Origin: Ruegeria arenilitoris
GTDB taxonomy: Bacteria > Pseudomonadota > Alphaproteobacteria > Rhodobacterales > Rhodobacteraceae
Length of the DNA stretch: 64,000 nt
Assembly (NCBI RefSeq): GCF_013035315.1
Contig: NZ_WQHP01000001.1
Coordinates: 62,001 to 126,000, forward strand
Direction of reading: 5' to 3'
Positions 1 to 7,968 of this stretch are shown here, in pieces. The position numbers were made by a program, and so were the translations under genes. The notes below the pieces were generated by a model. The model made no database searches and had not been told where the DNA came from. It saw nothing but the letters and a program-made list of their open reading frames with translations. The first letter of the stretch is position 1, and each line of letters starts with the position of its first letter.

Positions 1-92
1 GCTTTGGGACCAAAGACCCCAAGGACTGAAACGGAATTCTTCTTCAACGCGCCCTTCTGCGTGGCCGCGCTTTTGACGGTGGCGTTCGACAT
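1..92 (-). CDS. N-terminal fragment of an unrecognised protein (runs off left edge)
   Basis: An open frame starts with ATG at 92 and reads leftward without a stop to the window edge, giving 30 residues rich in Ala, Lys and Ser (begins MSNATVKSAA, then a KKNSVSVLGVFG stretch). The basic N-terminus followed by a short hydrophobic beta-like segment suggests a small cytoplasmic or membrane-associated protein, but too little is present to name it. It lies downstream of purF on the same strand, separated from it by a clear intrinsic terminator, so it probably has its own promoter within 93-297. The start is chosen because it gives the only sensible composition in this frame. A ribosome-binding site is not obvious. 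Confidence 0.5.
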   Translation of the reverse strand, partial: MSNATVKSAATQKGALKKNSVSVLGVFGPK

Positions 93-297
93 GAAATCCG
101 GCCCGACCAAAACGGTCCGGCCCCTTGTTTTATGAGTGGTTCGGCACTGGGGCTACCAAACCAAATCCCAGAACAAAAGGGGCGGCAGCAGCGGCTTGCT
201 GCACGTTGAAAGTCGCGCTGTCGAACCCATTGCGATTGCGGTTCCTTCATCGAAAAGTTGTGCGCGGAAACCGACCGGTGCTTCGCATTTGATGCAA

Positions 298-331
298 GAA
301 AAAGACCCGCGTCGCAGGTGCGATGCGGGCC
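298..331 (-). terminator. Intrinsic terminator downstream of purF
   Basis: Read on the minus strand, a GC-rich stem (GCCCGCATCGCA paired with TGCGACGCGGGTC, tiny loop) is followed at once by TTTTTC. It sits about 30 bases past the purF stop codon and is oriented to stop purF transcription before the gene at the left edge. Confidence 0.8.
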
Positions 332-361
332 TGGAACCAAATCTGATTCGGTTCGGTGCCG

Positions 362-1885
362 TTAGCCAGACGCCAGTTTGGCCCCGTTCCACGACCCGCC
401 CGGGACTTCCATATCCTGCCGCTTTTTGCTGACGCGGCTGCTGTTTTCCAGGCTGTCCAGATAGTCCTCGCTGACACTGCCTGTGATGTAGTTTCCATCA
501 AAGCACGAGCAGTCAAAGGCCTCGATCTCGGGGTTGCCCTCTTTGGCCGACCAGATCAGGTCGTCGAGGTTTTGATAGAACAGAGCATCCGCGCCCAGTT
601 CCTGCCGGATTTCTTCGATCTCTTTGCCATTGGCGATCAGTTCGTGCTTGGTGGGCATGTCGATGCCGTAAACGTTCGGAAACTTCACCGGGGGCGAGGC
701 GCTGGCGATGAACACCTTCTTTGCTCCGGCTTCGCGGCACATCTGCACGATCTTTTTGATCGTGTTCCCACGCACGATCGAGTCGTCGATCAGCAGGACA
801 TTGTGATCTTTGAACTCCAGAGGTACCGCATTCAGCTTGCGGCGCACGGATTTCTGACGCTCTTCCTGTCCGGGCATGATGAACGTCCGACCGACATAGC
901 GGTTCTTGACCAGACCCTCGCGGTAGGGAATGCCTGTCGCCTTTGCGACCTCAAGGGCGACGGGGCGGGCGCTGTCTGGGACCGGGATGATCCGGTCGAT
1001 CTCAAGACCCGCAGCCTCGATCTGGCGAGCCAGAGTCTGACCCATGCGCATCTGCGTTTTGTAAACCGATACGCCATCCAGCAGCGAGTCCGGACGGGCT
1101 AGGTACACGTATTCGAAAATACAGGGCGTCAGCTGCCCTTCGACCGCCTGGAACGTGTGCATGTTGCCGTCAAGATCGATCAGGATCGCCTCACCGGGTT
1201 TCACATCGCGCAGCTTTTCAAAGCCGTTGATGCCAAAGGCCACATCTTCGGAAGCAAAGGCATAATCGTCACCTTCTCCATCTACATCGCGTTTGGCCAC
1301 GGATAGAGGGCGGATGCCATATGGGTCACGGAAAGCCAGCATGCCGACACCTGCAACAAGACAGATTACCGAATACGCGCCCTGAACACGCTCCATGGTC
1401 ATCTTTACTCCAGCAAAGATGTTGCGGATCGGTTCGGCATTGCCGTTCACCTTGATCGCATCGGCCACTTTGTCGGCCAGCACGTTCAACAGAATTTCCG
1501 AATCCGAAGTGGTACGCAGATGGCGGCTGTATTTTGCCGTGACTTTCTCGCGCTGCTCGGCCGTGTTCGTGATGTTGCCGTTATGGACCAGATAGATCCC
1601 ATAGGGAGCGTTAACAAAGAACGGCTGCGCCTCGGCCGCGCTGAGCGATCCGGCGGTCGGGTAACGCACATGCCCCATGCCGACCTTGCCCAACAAGGTT
1701 TCAGCGTCCTGCGCGTTGAACACATCCTTGACCAGACCGTTGGCCTTTTTCTCGCGAAAGAACTCACCGTTGTAGGTGACGATCCCCGAGGCGTCCTGAC
1801 CTCGGTGCTGCAGCATCAGCAGCCCGTCATAGAGCTCTGCAAAGACATCGTGCGTCCTGCTCGCAATCCCCAAAATGCCACACAT
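362..1885 (-). CDS. purF: Amidophosphoribosyltransferase PurF
   Basis: PurF makes 5-phosphoribosylamine from PRPP and glutamine, the first committed step of purine synthesis, in the cytoplasm. The 507-residue length is normal for the family. The protein begins MCGILGI, which leaves Cys2 as the N-terminal nucleophile of the class II glutamine amidotransferase (Ntn) domain; this half spans about residues 2-230. The phosphoribosyltransferase half follows, with the PRPP-binding loop VLLIDDSIVRGNT at about 363-375. Only the ATG at 1885 exposes that cysteine, so the start is secure. It is followed by an intrinsic terminator. A possible 49-codon ORF ends 27 bases upstream. I see no PurR-type operator I could defend. 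Confidence 0.98.
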   Translation of the reverse strand: MCGILGIASRTHDVFAELYDGLLMLQHRGQDASGIVTYNGEFFREKKANGLVKDVFNAQDAETLLGKVGMGHVRYPTAGSLSAAEAQPFFVNAPYGIYLVHNGNITNTAEQREKVTAKYSRHLRTTSDSEILLNVLADKVADAIKVNGNAEPIRNIFAGVKMTMERVQGAYSVICLVAGVGMLAFRDPYGIRPLSVAKRDVDGEGDDYAFASEDVAFGINGFEKLRDVKPGEAILIDLDGNMHTFQAVEGQLTPCIFEYVYLARPDSLLDGVSVYKTQMRMGQTLARQIEAAGLEIDRIIPVPDSARPVALEVAKATGIPYREGLVKNRYVGRTFIMPGQEERQKSVRRKLNAVPLEFKDHNVLLIDDSIVRGNTIKKIVQMCREAGAKKVFIASASPPVKFPNVYGIDMPTKHELIANGKEIEEIRQELGADALFYQNLDDLIWSAKEGNPEIEAFDCSCFDGNYITGSVSEDYLDSLENSSRVSKKRQDMEVPGGSWNGAKLASG

Positions 1886-1912
1886 ATACGGGCTCCAATC
1901 TCTACGACGTGT

Positions 1913-2062
1913 TTATTGTGATGAGCTTTGCAGGTCGGGCTGGCTGAAACTCTGTACCTGTACGTAGTGTCGCCCGACCATCTGGCGGTGCAAGCGCGCC
2001 AGAGTCACTAGGACAAGCGCGAAAGAAAACAGATACAGCAAGATCGGCGGCTCCGATTCCAT
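1913..2062 (-). CDS. Possible 49-residue single-pass membrane protein upstream of purF
   Basis: An ATG at 2062 opens a 49-codon frame ending TAA at 1913. It starts MESEPPILLYLFSFALVLVT, so residues about 7-21 form one strongly hydrophobic segment, followed by a basic stretch (ARLHRQMVGRHY) and a polar Gln/Ser-rich tail. This is the shape of a small single-pass protein with its C-terminus inside by the positive-inside rule. It ends 27 bases before purF on the same strand, so it could be co-transcribed. The ribosome-binding site is weak, and I do not recognise the family. It could be a chance frame in the purF leader; a comparative codon test would decide. Confidence 0.35.
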   Translation of the reverse strand: MESEPPILLYLFSFALVLVTLARLHRQMVGRHYVQVQSFSQPDLQSSSQ

Positions 2063-2246
2063 GTCAGTTCGGCACTCACATAATGCCTAACCGCGCCTGT
2101 GTCATCAAAGGATCACATTTGCAATTTGACGCATGCGTTTTTGGCGAATTTTCGTTTGAAAACGTGACATGAGCCATCCGCGTGTGATGTCATAACACAA
2201 GTTACGAATTTCGCGGTATCAACAACGGTTCGGGTGGGCTTATGCA

Positions 2247-2468
2247 ATGTGGCAACACAAGCAAGGAACAAAGAAGGAAGAACCGGTAAAACGTCGGTGC
2301 CATAGGTGCAGGGGCATGGGCCGGGCGCCGTGCCCGATCTGCAATGGGGCAGGTGAGGTCATCAAAAGCCGCGACATTCACGGCAAGCCGATCACGGGCC
2401 GGTGTGACGGCTGTTTCGGTTTGAAAACGATCCGATGCACTGTGTGCGGAGGTGAAGGGTTCGTCTGA
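2247..2468 (+). CDS. Small DnaJ-type zinc-finger protein
   Basis: This 73-residue basic protein consists almost entirely of four CxxC pairs: Cys18/21, 29/32, 53/56 and 64/67. Three sit in CxxCxGxG repeats (CHRCRGMG, CPICNGAG, CTVCGGEG); the remaining one is degenerate (CDGCFGLK). This matches the central zinc-binding domain of DnaJ, which binds two zinc ions, but there is no J domain or peptide-binding domain. The first 17 residues are Lys/Arg/Gln-rich. The ATG at 2247 is preceded by GGTGGG. A second purine-rich stretch lies inside the frame but has no start codon after it. The gene is alone between the purF leader and a bidirectional terminator. A redox or protein-folding accessory role is possible; function is unknown. 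Confidence 0.8.
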   Translation: MWQHKQGTKKEEPVKRRCHRCRGMGRAPCPICNGAGEVIKSRDIHGKPITGRCDGCFGLKTIRCTVCGGEGFV

Positions 2469-2486
2469 TCGCGATCCGATCTGATG

Positions 2487-2518
2487 AAAAAAAGCCCGGC
2501 TGTTGCCGGGCTTTTTTC
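2487..2518. terminator. Bidirectional intrinsic terminator
   Basis: An AGCCCGGC...GCCGGGCT stem with a short TGTT loop is flanked by an A-run on the left and a T-run on the right. It can therefore terminate both the zinc-finger gene (plus strand, stop at 2468) and cvpA (minus strand, stop at 2519). Confidence 0.9.
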
Positions 2519-3118
2519 TTATTCGGTTGTTGTTGGCGCTGTCAGCTCTTCCGTCGGAGCAGAGCCTTCGGTGCAGCTTGCCACCAGTTCTTCGTACTGG
2601 CGCGTCACCCAACCCAGAGCTGCCTCTGGGTTTTGCTCTTCGATCCGGTCGCTGAACTGTTCGAACACCTTGGCCGAGCGGCTTTCGTCGACGATCGTGT
2701 AGGACTGACCCGTCATCACCGTGTCGTAGACAAAAAACGCGATCGCCACCAACAGGATACCGCGTGCGATGCCGAAGAAAAAGCCCAGAGCCTGATCCAG
2801 ACCGCCCAAGGCCGAGCGCTGAACCAGCGACGAAAACAGGGGGGTAAAGATGCTGACGATAATCAAGGCTACTGCGAAAACGGCAGCAAAGCCTGTGATG
2901 ACCGACAATTCGCAACTGTCGCGCAGGAAATCTCCGACCACCGGGATCTCTTTCACCAGTGGAACCGCCTGCGGTGCGAAGATGAAGGCCAGCACAGCGG
3001 CCGCAACCCAGCCCGCGATAGCCAGAACTTCTCGTAAGAAACCGCGTGAGTAGGCCAGGATGCCCGACACGACGATGATCAGGGCAACGACCCCGTCAAT
3101 AATTGTAAAACCTTCCAT
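2519..3118 (-). CDS. cvpA: CvpA family membrane protein
   Basis: A 199-residue integral membrane protein of the CvpA family (named for colicin V production; its physiological role is still poorly defined). It begins with a membrane segment (IIDGVVALIIVVSGILAY) followed by the family motif RGFLREVLAIAGW. Three more hydrophobic segments follow, at about residues 32-55, 73-95 and 108-130. The polar C-terminal tail from about 135 is acidic and Thr-rich. CvpA often lies next to purF; here only the terminator, the zinc-finger gene and a small frame separate them. It follows radA by 40 bases on the same strand and is probably co-transcribed with it. Confidence 0.92.
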   Translation of the reverse strand: MEGFTIIDGVVALIIVVSGILAYSRGFLREVLAIAGWVAAAVLAFIFAPQAVPLVKEIPVVGDFLRDSCELSVITGFAAVFAVALIIVSIFTPLFSSLVQRSALGGLDQALGFFFGIARGILLVAIAFFVYDTVMTGQSYTIVDESRSAKVFEQFSDRIEEQNPEAALGWVTRQYEELVASCTEGSAPTEELTAPTTTE

Positions 3119-3158
3119 GGCCCTCGCCTGTTCTTTTTCTGCCCCTCAAGGCGCGACT

Positions 3159-4520
3159 TTAACCTGCTCCGAAGGTTTCGCCAACAAACCCAACCAAATC
3201 AGAGGGTCGGGTGAGTGTCAGACCTGCCACAGTACCGGTTTTGCCGCCCGCCGGAGCGATTGCCGATGTGAAACCAAGTTTTTGGGCTTCTTTCAACCTG
3301 TTTTCGGTCTGGGGGGCAGGTCTAAGTGCCCCAGATAACGAGATTTCTCCGAAAACTACGGTGTCTGCGGGCAAGGCAGTGTCTTCTCGTGCGCTAAGTA
3401 ACGCAGCGGCAACTGCGAGGTCTGCGGCGGGTTCGCCGATTTTCAGTCCCCCGGCGACGTTTAGATAGACGTCGAGGCCTGCAAAAGGGATGCCGCAGCG
3501 CGCCTCGAGGACGGCGAGGATCATGGCCAGCCGCCCGCTATCCCAACCCACAACGGTCCGGCGGGGTTGTGAATGGGGCGACGGAGCGACGAGGGCCTGT
3601 AACTCCACCAATACAGGTCTTGTGCCTTCTATCCCTGCAAAAACGGCTGATCCGGGGCTTGGCGTACCGCGCTCGGACAGAAACAGGGCTGAGGGGTTGG
3701 TGACTTGCGCCAGACCCTTGCCGGTCATCTCGAACACGCCGATTTCGTCCGCCGGGCCGAAACGGTTCTTTACGGCGCGCAGGATACGGAACTGGTGGCC
3801 GCGCTCGCCTTCGAAATAGAGAACGGTATCGACCATATGTTCGACCACGCGTGGGCCGGCGATCTGACCTTCTTTGGTAACGTGGCCGACCATAATGACC
3901 GAGACGCCGTGTCGTTTCGCAAACGTGGTCAATTCATGCGCTGCGGCCCGTACTTGTGACACCGAACCCGGCGCGCTGTCGACATTGTCGGCCCACATGG
4001 TCTGAATCGAGTCGATAATGGCGAGGCCCGGTTTTTCGGCCTCAAGCGTCGTCAGAATATCGCGCAGGTTGGTTTCTGCTGCGAGTTGCACCGGCGCGTC
4101 CTCAAGCCCTAGGCGACGTGCGCGCATGCGGACCTGCGCGCTGGCCTCTTCGCCAGAGACGTAGACCGTTTTCACGCCAGCGCGCGCAAACCGCGCTGCG
4201 GCCTGCAACAGCAGCGTCGATTTGCCGATCCCCGGATCTCCTCCGACCAGCAGGGCCGAGGCAGGAACCAGACCGCCACCCAAAACGCGGTCCAATTCCT
4301 CGACCCCGCACAGAGTGCGAGGCGGGGGTGTTTCCTCGGTCGACAGGTCCGTGAGTGCGATGGACTGGCCACGTTTGCCGCCGAGGGATTTTTTCGCGGG
4401 GCCAGCCGAAAGGGGCACGTCTTGCGTGATGGTGTTCCATTCACCGCAGGCATCACATCGCCCAGACCACCGGGTATGTGTTGCGCCACAGGCCGAGCAG
4501 GAGAAAGTCGTCTTTGCCAT
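3159..4520 (-). CDS. radA: DNA repair protein RadA
   Basis: RadA is a RecA-like ATPase that promotes branch migration during recombinational repair. The 453-residue protein has, in order, an N-terminal C4 zinc finger (Cys8, 11, 22, 25), a Walker A (GGDPGIGKST) at about 80-90, the RadA-specific KNRFG motif, and a C-terminal Lon-protease-like domain. The frame is open for 12 more codons upstream, but the ATG at 4520 places the start directly ahead of the zinc finger (MAKTTFSC), as in the family. It is transcribed toward cvpA. A coiled-coil membrane protein gene lies 121 bases upstream. Confidence 0.97.
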   Translation of the reverse strand: MAKTTFSCSACGATHTRWSGRCDACGEWNTITQDVPLSAGPAKKSLGGKRGQSIALTDLSTEETPPPRTLCGVEELDRVLGGGLVPASALLVGGDPGIGKSTLLLQAAARFARAGVKTVYVSGEEASAQVRMRARRLGLEDAPVQLAAETNLRDILTTLEAEKPGLAIIDSIQTMWADNVDSAPGSVSQVRAAAHELTTFAKRHGVSVIMVGHVTKEGQIAGPRVVEHMVDTVLYFEGERGHQFRILRAVKNRFGPADEIGVFEMTGKGLAQVTNPSALFLSERGTPSPGSAVFAGIEGTRPVLVELQALVAPSPHSQPRRTVVGWDSGRLAMILAVLEARCGIPFAGLDVYLNVAGGLKIGEPAADLAVAAALLSAREDTALPADTVVFGEISLSGALRPAPQTENRLKEAQKLGFTSAIAPAGGKTGTVAGLTLTRPSDLVGFVGETFGAG

Positions 4521-4641
4521 GGCGCAATTCGTGCCCGAGGACGGGCGGTTCTTCAAGCCCTTGCCGGACTTTCATCTCCGCCGGTGGCGCGTCGCGTCCT
4601 CAGGCCCGGCGGGCCATCGTCGGCGACGGGCGCTGACGCGC

Positions 4642-5424
4642 CTATTCTGCAGCGCGGGGCGGGGACATTGCGACCACACGCGACTTCTTTGGATCGCGCT
4701 CGTCAGCAAGCGGCTGCAATTGCGCCGACAGCTCCGGCAGCAGTTCGAACAACTCGTCCCGCAGACGGGTCAGTTGCGATTTCGCGATGGTTTCCTCCAT
4801 CTCGATATCCTGGGTCCACTGGCGTAGCTCGTGCTGGATGACTTGTGCCTCTTCGATGCGTTGCTGGAACAGCTCGATCTCTTCCTGCCGCTGTTGCAGG
4901 AACATGCGGGCGCGGTTCAAACGCGCATCGCCATAGGTCTCGGCCAGCTCGTGGCTCAGATGACTCATCTGCGCCGCCAGTTCGAGGATCTCGGGTTCCA
5001 GCGATTGCAGGTCAGGGTGATGGCGCAGAAAGGCCATCCGCTCTTTGACTGCGTCGAATTCAGAGGACAGCAGAAACGTGTCGCCGCGATCGGCCGCGTG
5101 GGCCAGTTGATAGGCCTGCGCGACGTCGTGCATGTTCAGCGAGAACTTACGGTGTGACGTTTCAAGGGCCATCATCCGGGCATTTGCGGGCAAGTAGAAG
5201 GCCAGCATGAGAATCAGTACGGTCAAACCGATCTGAATGTACATGCCCGCATCGACGACAGGACCAGAGCCGAATCCGGCTTGCATGGAAAGCCAGGGAA
5301 GAACCCCCAAAGCGGACAAAAGACACGCGCCAATCGAAAAAAGTGCTGCGGTGCAAATTAGGAAAAAAGTCAGTCTTAAAAAGGCATTCTGAAATTGCAA
5401 TGTAATGTTGTGGAGGGCAGTCAT
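4642..5424 (-). CDS. Membrane-anchored coiled-coil protein, unassigned
   Basis: The 260-residue product has two hydrophobic segments near the N-terminus (about residues 18-45 and 60-80). A long, charged, Glu/Gln/Arg-rich region follows to the end with heptad-like spacing (for example RMFLQQRQEEIELFQQRIEE), predicting extended coiled coil in the cytoplasm. The start at 5424 is supported by AAGGAG nine bases upstream; a longer frame exists but lacks a ribosome-binding site. I know of no function. Its position just upstream of radA may be coincidental, since 121 bases separate them. The architecture recalls membrane-tethered scaffolding or septum-associated proteins, but this is only an analogy. 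Confidence 0.8.
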   Translation of the reverse strand: MTALHNITLQFQNAFLRLTFFLICTAALFSIGACLLSALGVLPWLSMQAGFGSGPVVDAGMYIQIGLTVLILMLAFYLPANARMMALETSHRKFSLNMHDVAQAYQLAHAADRGDTFLLSSEFDAVKERMAFLRHHPDLQSLEPEILELAAQMSHLSHELAETYGDARLNRARMFLQQRQEEIELFQQRIEEAQVIQHELRQWTQDIEMEETIAKSQLTRLRDELFELLPELSAQLQPLADERDPKKSRVVAMSPPRAAE

Positions 5425-5571
5425 GATAGACGAACTCCTTTGATAACCGGTACAAACCAGCCCAAAGCGGGGAACATCTAAAACACACAGAATGATCCGC
5501 TTAGGACCGAAACTACAAATTTTTACTGCTCGAAATATAAAGATGATACTCAGATGAGTGTTTTCAATCAA

Positions 5572-6024
5572 TTAGTTCTGAGTATTTCGTGATCTGCGTG
5601 TCATTTCCGTAATGTGGCCCAACGCGATTGAGGCCAGAATACAGCCCGTGAACAGGTACAATCCCCATGCCGTTTCGATGGTGGCGTAAGAGATTCCCTT
5701 GGCCAGTGTGATGTAAAGCGCGATGAGGAAAATGTCGGCCATGGCCAGTTTTCCAAGGACGTTCAGCGCGGGTTGAACGCGGGCATCCAGCAGGTCCCAC
5801 TGGATCAGCGCGGTGCCGATGGTTTTGATGTACGGGGCGAAGAGGGCGAAGACCGTGACCACCAGTGCGAGGAAGATGTCCGACTTCCAGAGCGACTGGA
5901 GACCGGTCACGACGCTGATCTCGCTGAGGCCGAAGATCGGCAGTAACCCTGCGCGCATCAGCGGTGCGAACCACGCGATGGGGTATAGGATCAGGAGCGA
6001 GAGGGTGGCGAGGCGGAGGGTCAT
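5572..6024 (-). CDS. PqiA-like four-helix membrane protein
   Basis: A 150-residue protein with four transmembrane segments (about residues 6-24, 48-68, 90-108 and 118-138), resembling one PqiA (paraquat-inducible protein A) repeat. PqiA-type proteins accompany MCE/Mla-type lipid transporters in the envelope. This gene is the last of a same-strand series alr-mlaE-mlaF-4TM protein, starting within about 20 bases of its neighbour, which fits that role. The start is uncertain: ATG at 6024 is given, but GAGG lies at a better distance from a TTG at 6030, which would add two residues. It ends about 150 bases before the coiled-coil gene. Confidence 0.75.
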   Translation of the reverse strand: MTLRLATLSLLILYPIAWFAPLMRAGLLPIFGLSEISVVTGLQSLWKSDIFLALVVTVFALFAPYIKTIGTALIQWDLLDARVQPALNVLGKLAMADIFLIALYITLAKGISYATIETAWGLYLFTGCILASIALGHITEMTRRSRNTQN

Positions 6025-6044
6025 AGGCAATCAAATTACCTCGT

Positions 6045-6446
6045 TCAGCGAACTAGGTTTAGCACAACAACGCAAATGACAAAAATCCACGTTAAAGCCA
6101 AAGAAGAAAATGAGAGCGATCTTACGCTTTTTGTTGCTCCGTTGGTCAGGCCGATCAGGCCTATTGAAAGCAGTATTGGACCAACGCACGTCATACCCAT
6201 CACTATACCCATCACTAGAAATGCAACGCCAAAAATTCCAGGCCCGTCTATCGTTTCAACTGCAGAAAGCATGACTGCAAAAAGCCAAACAATGACGCCG
6301 ATGACAGCCAGCAGATACGCTGCAATCAAACGATGTTGATTTGTGACAAGAGCGATGGCGCTTGCCAGTGTTGCCAATGAGAGAGCGATAGCTGGTATGA
6401 AGAAAACGAGTTCCTCCACGCGCGGTATGCCTCGTGTTGGCGTCAC
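6045..6446 (-). CDS. Four-TM membrane protein of unknown function inside the mla gene set
   Basis: A 133-residue, very hydrophobic protein with four predicted membrane segments (about residues 13-32, 41-62, 70-97 and 110-131). Its ATG overlaps the mlaF stop (ATGA), so translation is probably coupled to mlaF. Base composition looks lower in GC than its neighbours; in the line starting at 6121 I count 29 G/C in 60. Codon use includes more A/T-ending codons. It may be a recent addition to the operon. I do not recognise a family, and sequence gives no catalytic or binding motif. Confidence 0.75.
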   Translation of the reverse strand: MTPTRGIPRVEELVFFIPAIALSLATLASAIALVTNQHRLIAAYLLAVIGVIVWLFAVMLSAVETIDGPGIFGVAFLVMGIVMGMTCVGPILLSIGLIGLTNGATKSVRSLSFSSLALTWIFVICVVVLNLVR

Positions 6447-7189
6447 CGCACCGCCTCAATCGGCCCTTCTGCACTCCCACTGATGAACTGCTCGACATAA
6501 GGATCGCCCGAGGCGTCCATCTGCCCAACCGGACCGGTCCACTGGATGACGCCTCCGTGCAGCATGGCCACGTTGTCGGCAATCGCGCGGACCGAGCTCA
6601 TGTCGTGGGTGATGGTCATGGCGGTCGCGCCCATCTCGGTCACGATCTCGCGGATCAGGTCGTTGATGACGCCGGACATGATGGGGTCCAAGCCAGTGGT
6701 GGGTTCGTCGAAAAAGATGATCTCGGGCTCGGCAGCGATGGCGCGGGCAAGGCCCACGCGTTTTTGCATGCCACCGGACAGCTCGGACGGAAAGCGGTCG
6801 GCCACGTCGGATTTCAGACCCACGCGCCGCAGCTTCTCAATCGCGATCTCGCGCGCGTATTCGGCGGGGCGTTTCAAAGGGCCACGCAGCAAGCGGAACG
6901 AGACGTTCTGCCAGACGGGTAGAGAGTCGAACAGCGCCGCGCCCTGAAACAGCATCCCGAAACGGGCCAGAAAGGCATCGCGATCGCCTTTGGTGGCGTC
7001 TTTGCCGTCGACATAGATCATGCCGCTGTCGGGCTTGATCAGGCCCAGAATGCACTTCAAAGCCACGGATTTCCCAGTGCCGGAGCCGCCGATGATGACC
7101 ATCGAGGTGCCCTTGGGGATCTCAAGGCTCATGCCCTGCAGAACCTGATTGTCGCCAAAGGCCTTATGCACGTTCTCCATTCTGATCAT
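6443..7189 (-). CDS. mlaF: Mla-type phospholipid ABC transporter ATPase
   Basis: A 248-residue ABC ATPase with Walker A GGSGTGKS at about 34-41, signature LSGGMQKR at about 136-143 and Walker B IIFFDEP with the D-loop GLD. The LSGGMQKR form of the signature is typical of MlaF/Ttg2A ATPases that power phospholipid transport between inner and outer membrane. Its start overlaps the end of the permease gene by four bases, and its stop overlaps the next gene by four. No MCE-domain (MlaD), MlaC or MlaB gene lies nearby, so the substrate-binding parts must be encoded elsewhere or the system differs from the classic one. Confidence 0.9.
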   Translation of the reverse strand: MIRMENVHKAFGDNQVLQGMSLEIPKGTSMVIIGGSGTGKSVALKCILGLIKPDSGMIYVDGKDATKGDRDAFLARFGMLFQGAALFDSLPVWQNVSFRLLRGPLKRPAEYAREIAIEKLRRVGLKSDVADRFPSELSGGMQKRVGLARAIAAEPEIIFFDEPTTGLDPIMSGVINDLIREIVTEMGATAMTITHDMSSVRAIADNVAMLHGGVIQWTGPVGQMDASGDPYVEQFISGSAEGPIEAVR

Positions 7190-7968
7190 ACCGAGAAGAA
7201 CACCCCTGTAAGAATGAAGTTGGCGGCCAGGATCATGATCGCGGCGGATTCGACCGAGGACTTGGTGGCCCGGCCCACGCCCTGTGCGCCGCGACCCGAG
7301 TTCATGCCGTAGTAGCAGCCCATGATCGCCGCAATCAGGCCGAAGGCTGCGCCTTTGACCAAAGACGATACGATGTCTTTTGTCTCAAGGAAATTGACGG
7401 TGTTTTGCAGGTATGTCGCCGCGTTAAAACCCAGATTTTCGGTTGCAACCACGTAACCTCCGGCGATGCCGATGATGTCTCCGATCCCCACCAGCATAGG
7501 GACGGTTATAAGGGCCGCCAGAACCCGCGGAACGGTCAGGTATTTCATCGGGTGGGTCGACAGGGTGACCAGCGCGTCGATCTGCTCGGTCACTTTCATG
7601 GTGGCAATCTCAGCAGCGATGGACGAGGTCACCCGCGCGGCAATCATCAGGCCAACCAGCACCGGCCCAAGTTCGCGCACCATGCCGATGGCGACGATCT
7701 GGGGTACCACGGCCTCGGCATTGAAACGCGCGCCACCTGCGTAAATCTGGAGCGCCAAAGCGCCACCGGTGAAGATGGCGGTCAGGCCCACGACCGGCAG
7801 AGACAGCCAGCCCACATTCATCAGGGCCACGAAAAATTCGCGCGGATAGAACGGCGGGCGAAAGATGTGTGAGATCGCGTCCGCCGCAAAAATCCCGACC
7901 TTGCCAAATGTTGCAAGCAGGGACAGGACAGCGCGGCCCAGCCCACCCAGCGCGGCCAAAGGGTTCAT
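7186..7968 (-). CDS. mlaE: Mla-type ABC transporter permease (MlaE family)
   Basis: A 260-residue permease of the MlaE family. Residues 1-50 carry an amphipathic N-terminal region ([11 protein letters not shown]), followed by five to six hydrophobic segments. Around residue 105 it has the family's conserved [28 protein letters not shown] coupling region, which contacts the ATPase. The gene overlaps alr by four bases at its start and mlaF by four at its end, so alr, mlaE and mlaF form one translationally coupled unit. Placement of a cell-wall precursor enzyme gene (alr) with a lipid transporter gives the unit an envelope theme. Confidence 0.9.
   Translation of the reverse strand: MNPLAALGGLGRAVLSLLATFGKVGIFAADAISHIFRPPFYPREFFVALMNVGWLSLPVVGLTAIFTGGALALQIYAGGARFNAEAVVPQIVAIGMVRELGPVLVGLMIAARVTSSIAAEIATMKVTEQIDALVTLSTHPMKYLTVPRVLAALITVPMLVGIGDIIGIAGGYVVATENLGFNAATYLQNTVNFLETKDIVSSLVKGAAFGLIAAIMGCYYGMNSGRGAQGVGRATKSSVESAAIMILAANFILTGVFFSV

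Noticed and set aside
356..1102. 248-codon plus-strand frame over purF
   Set aside because: Complement of purF with the characteristic composition of a shadow frame.
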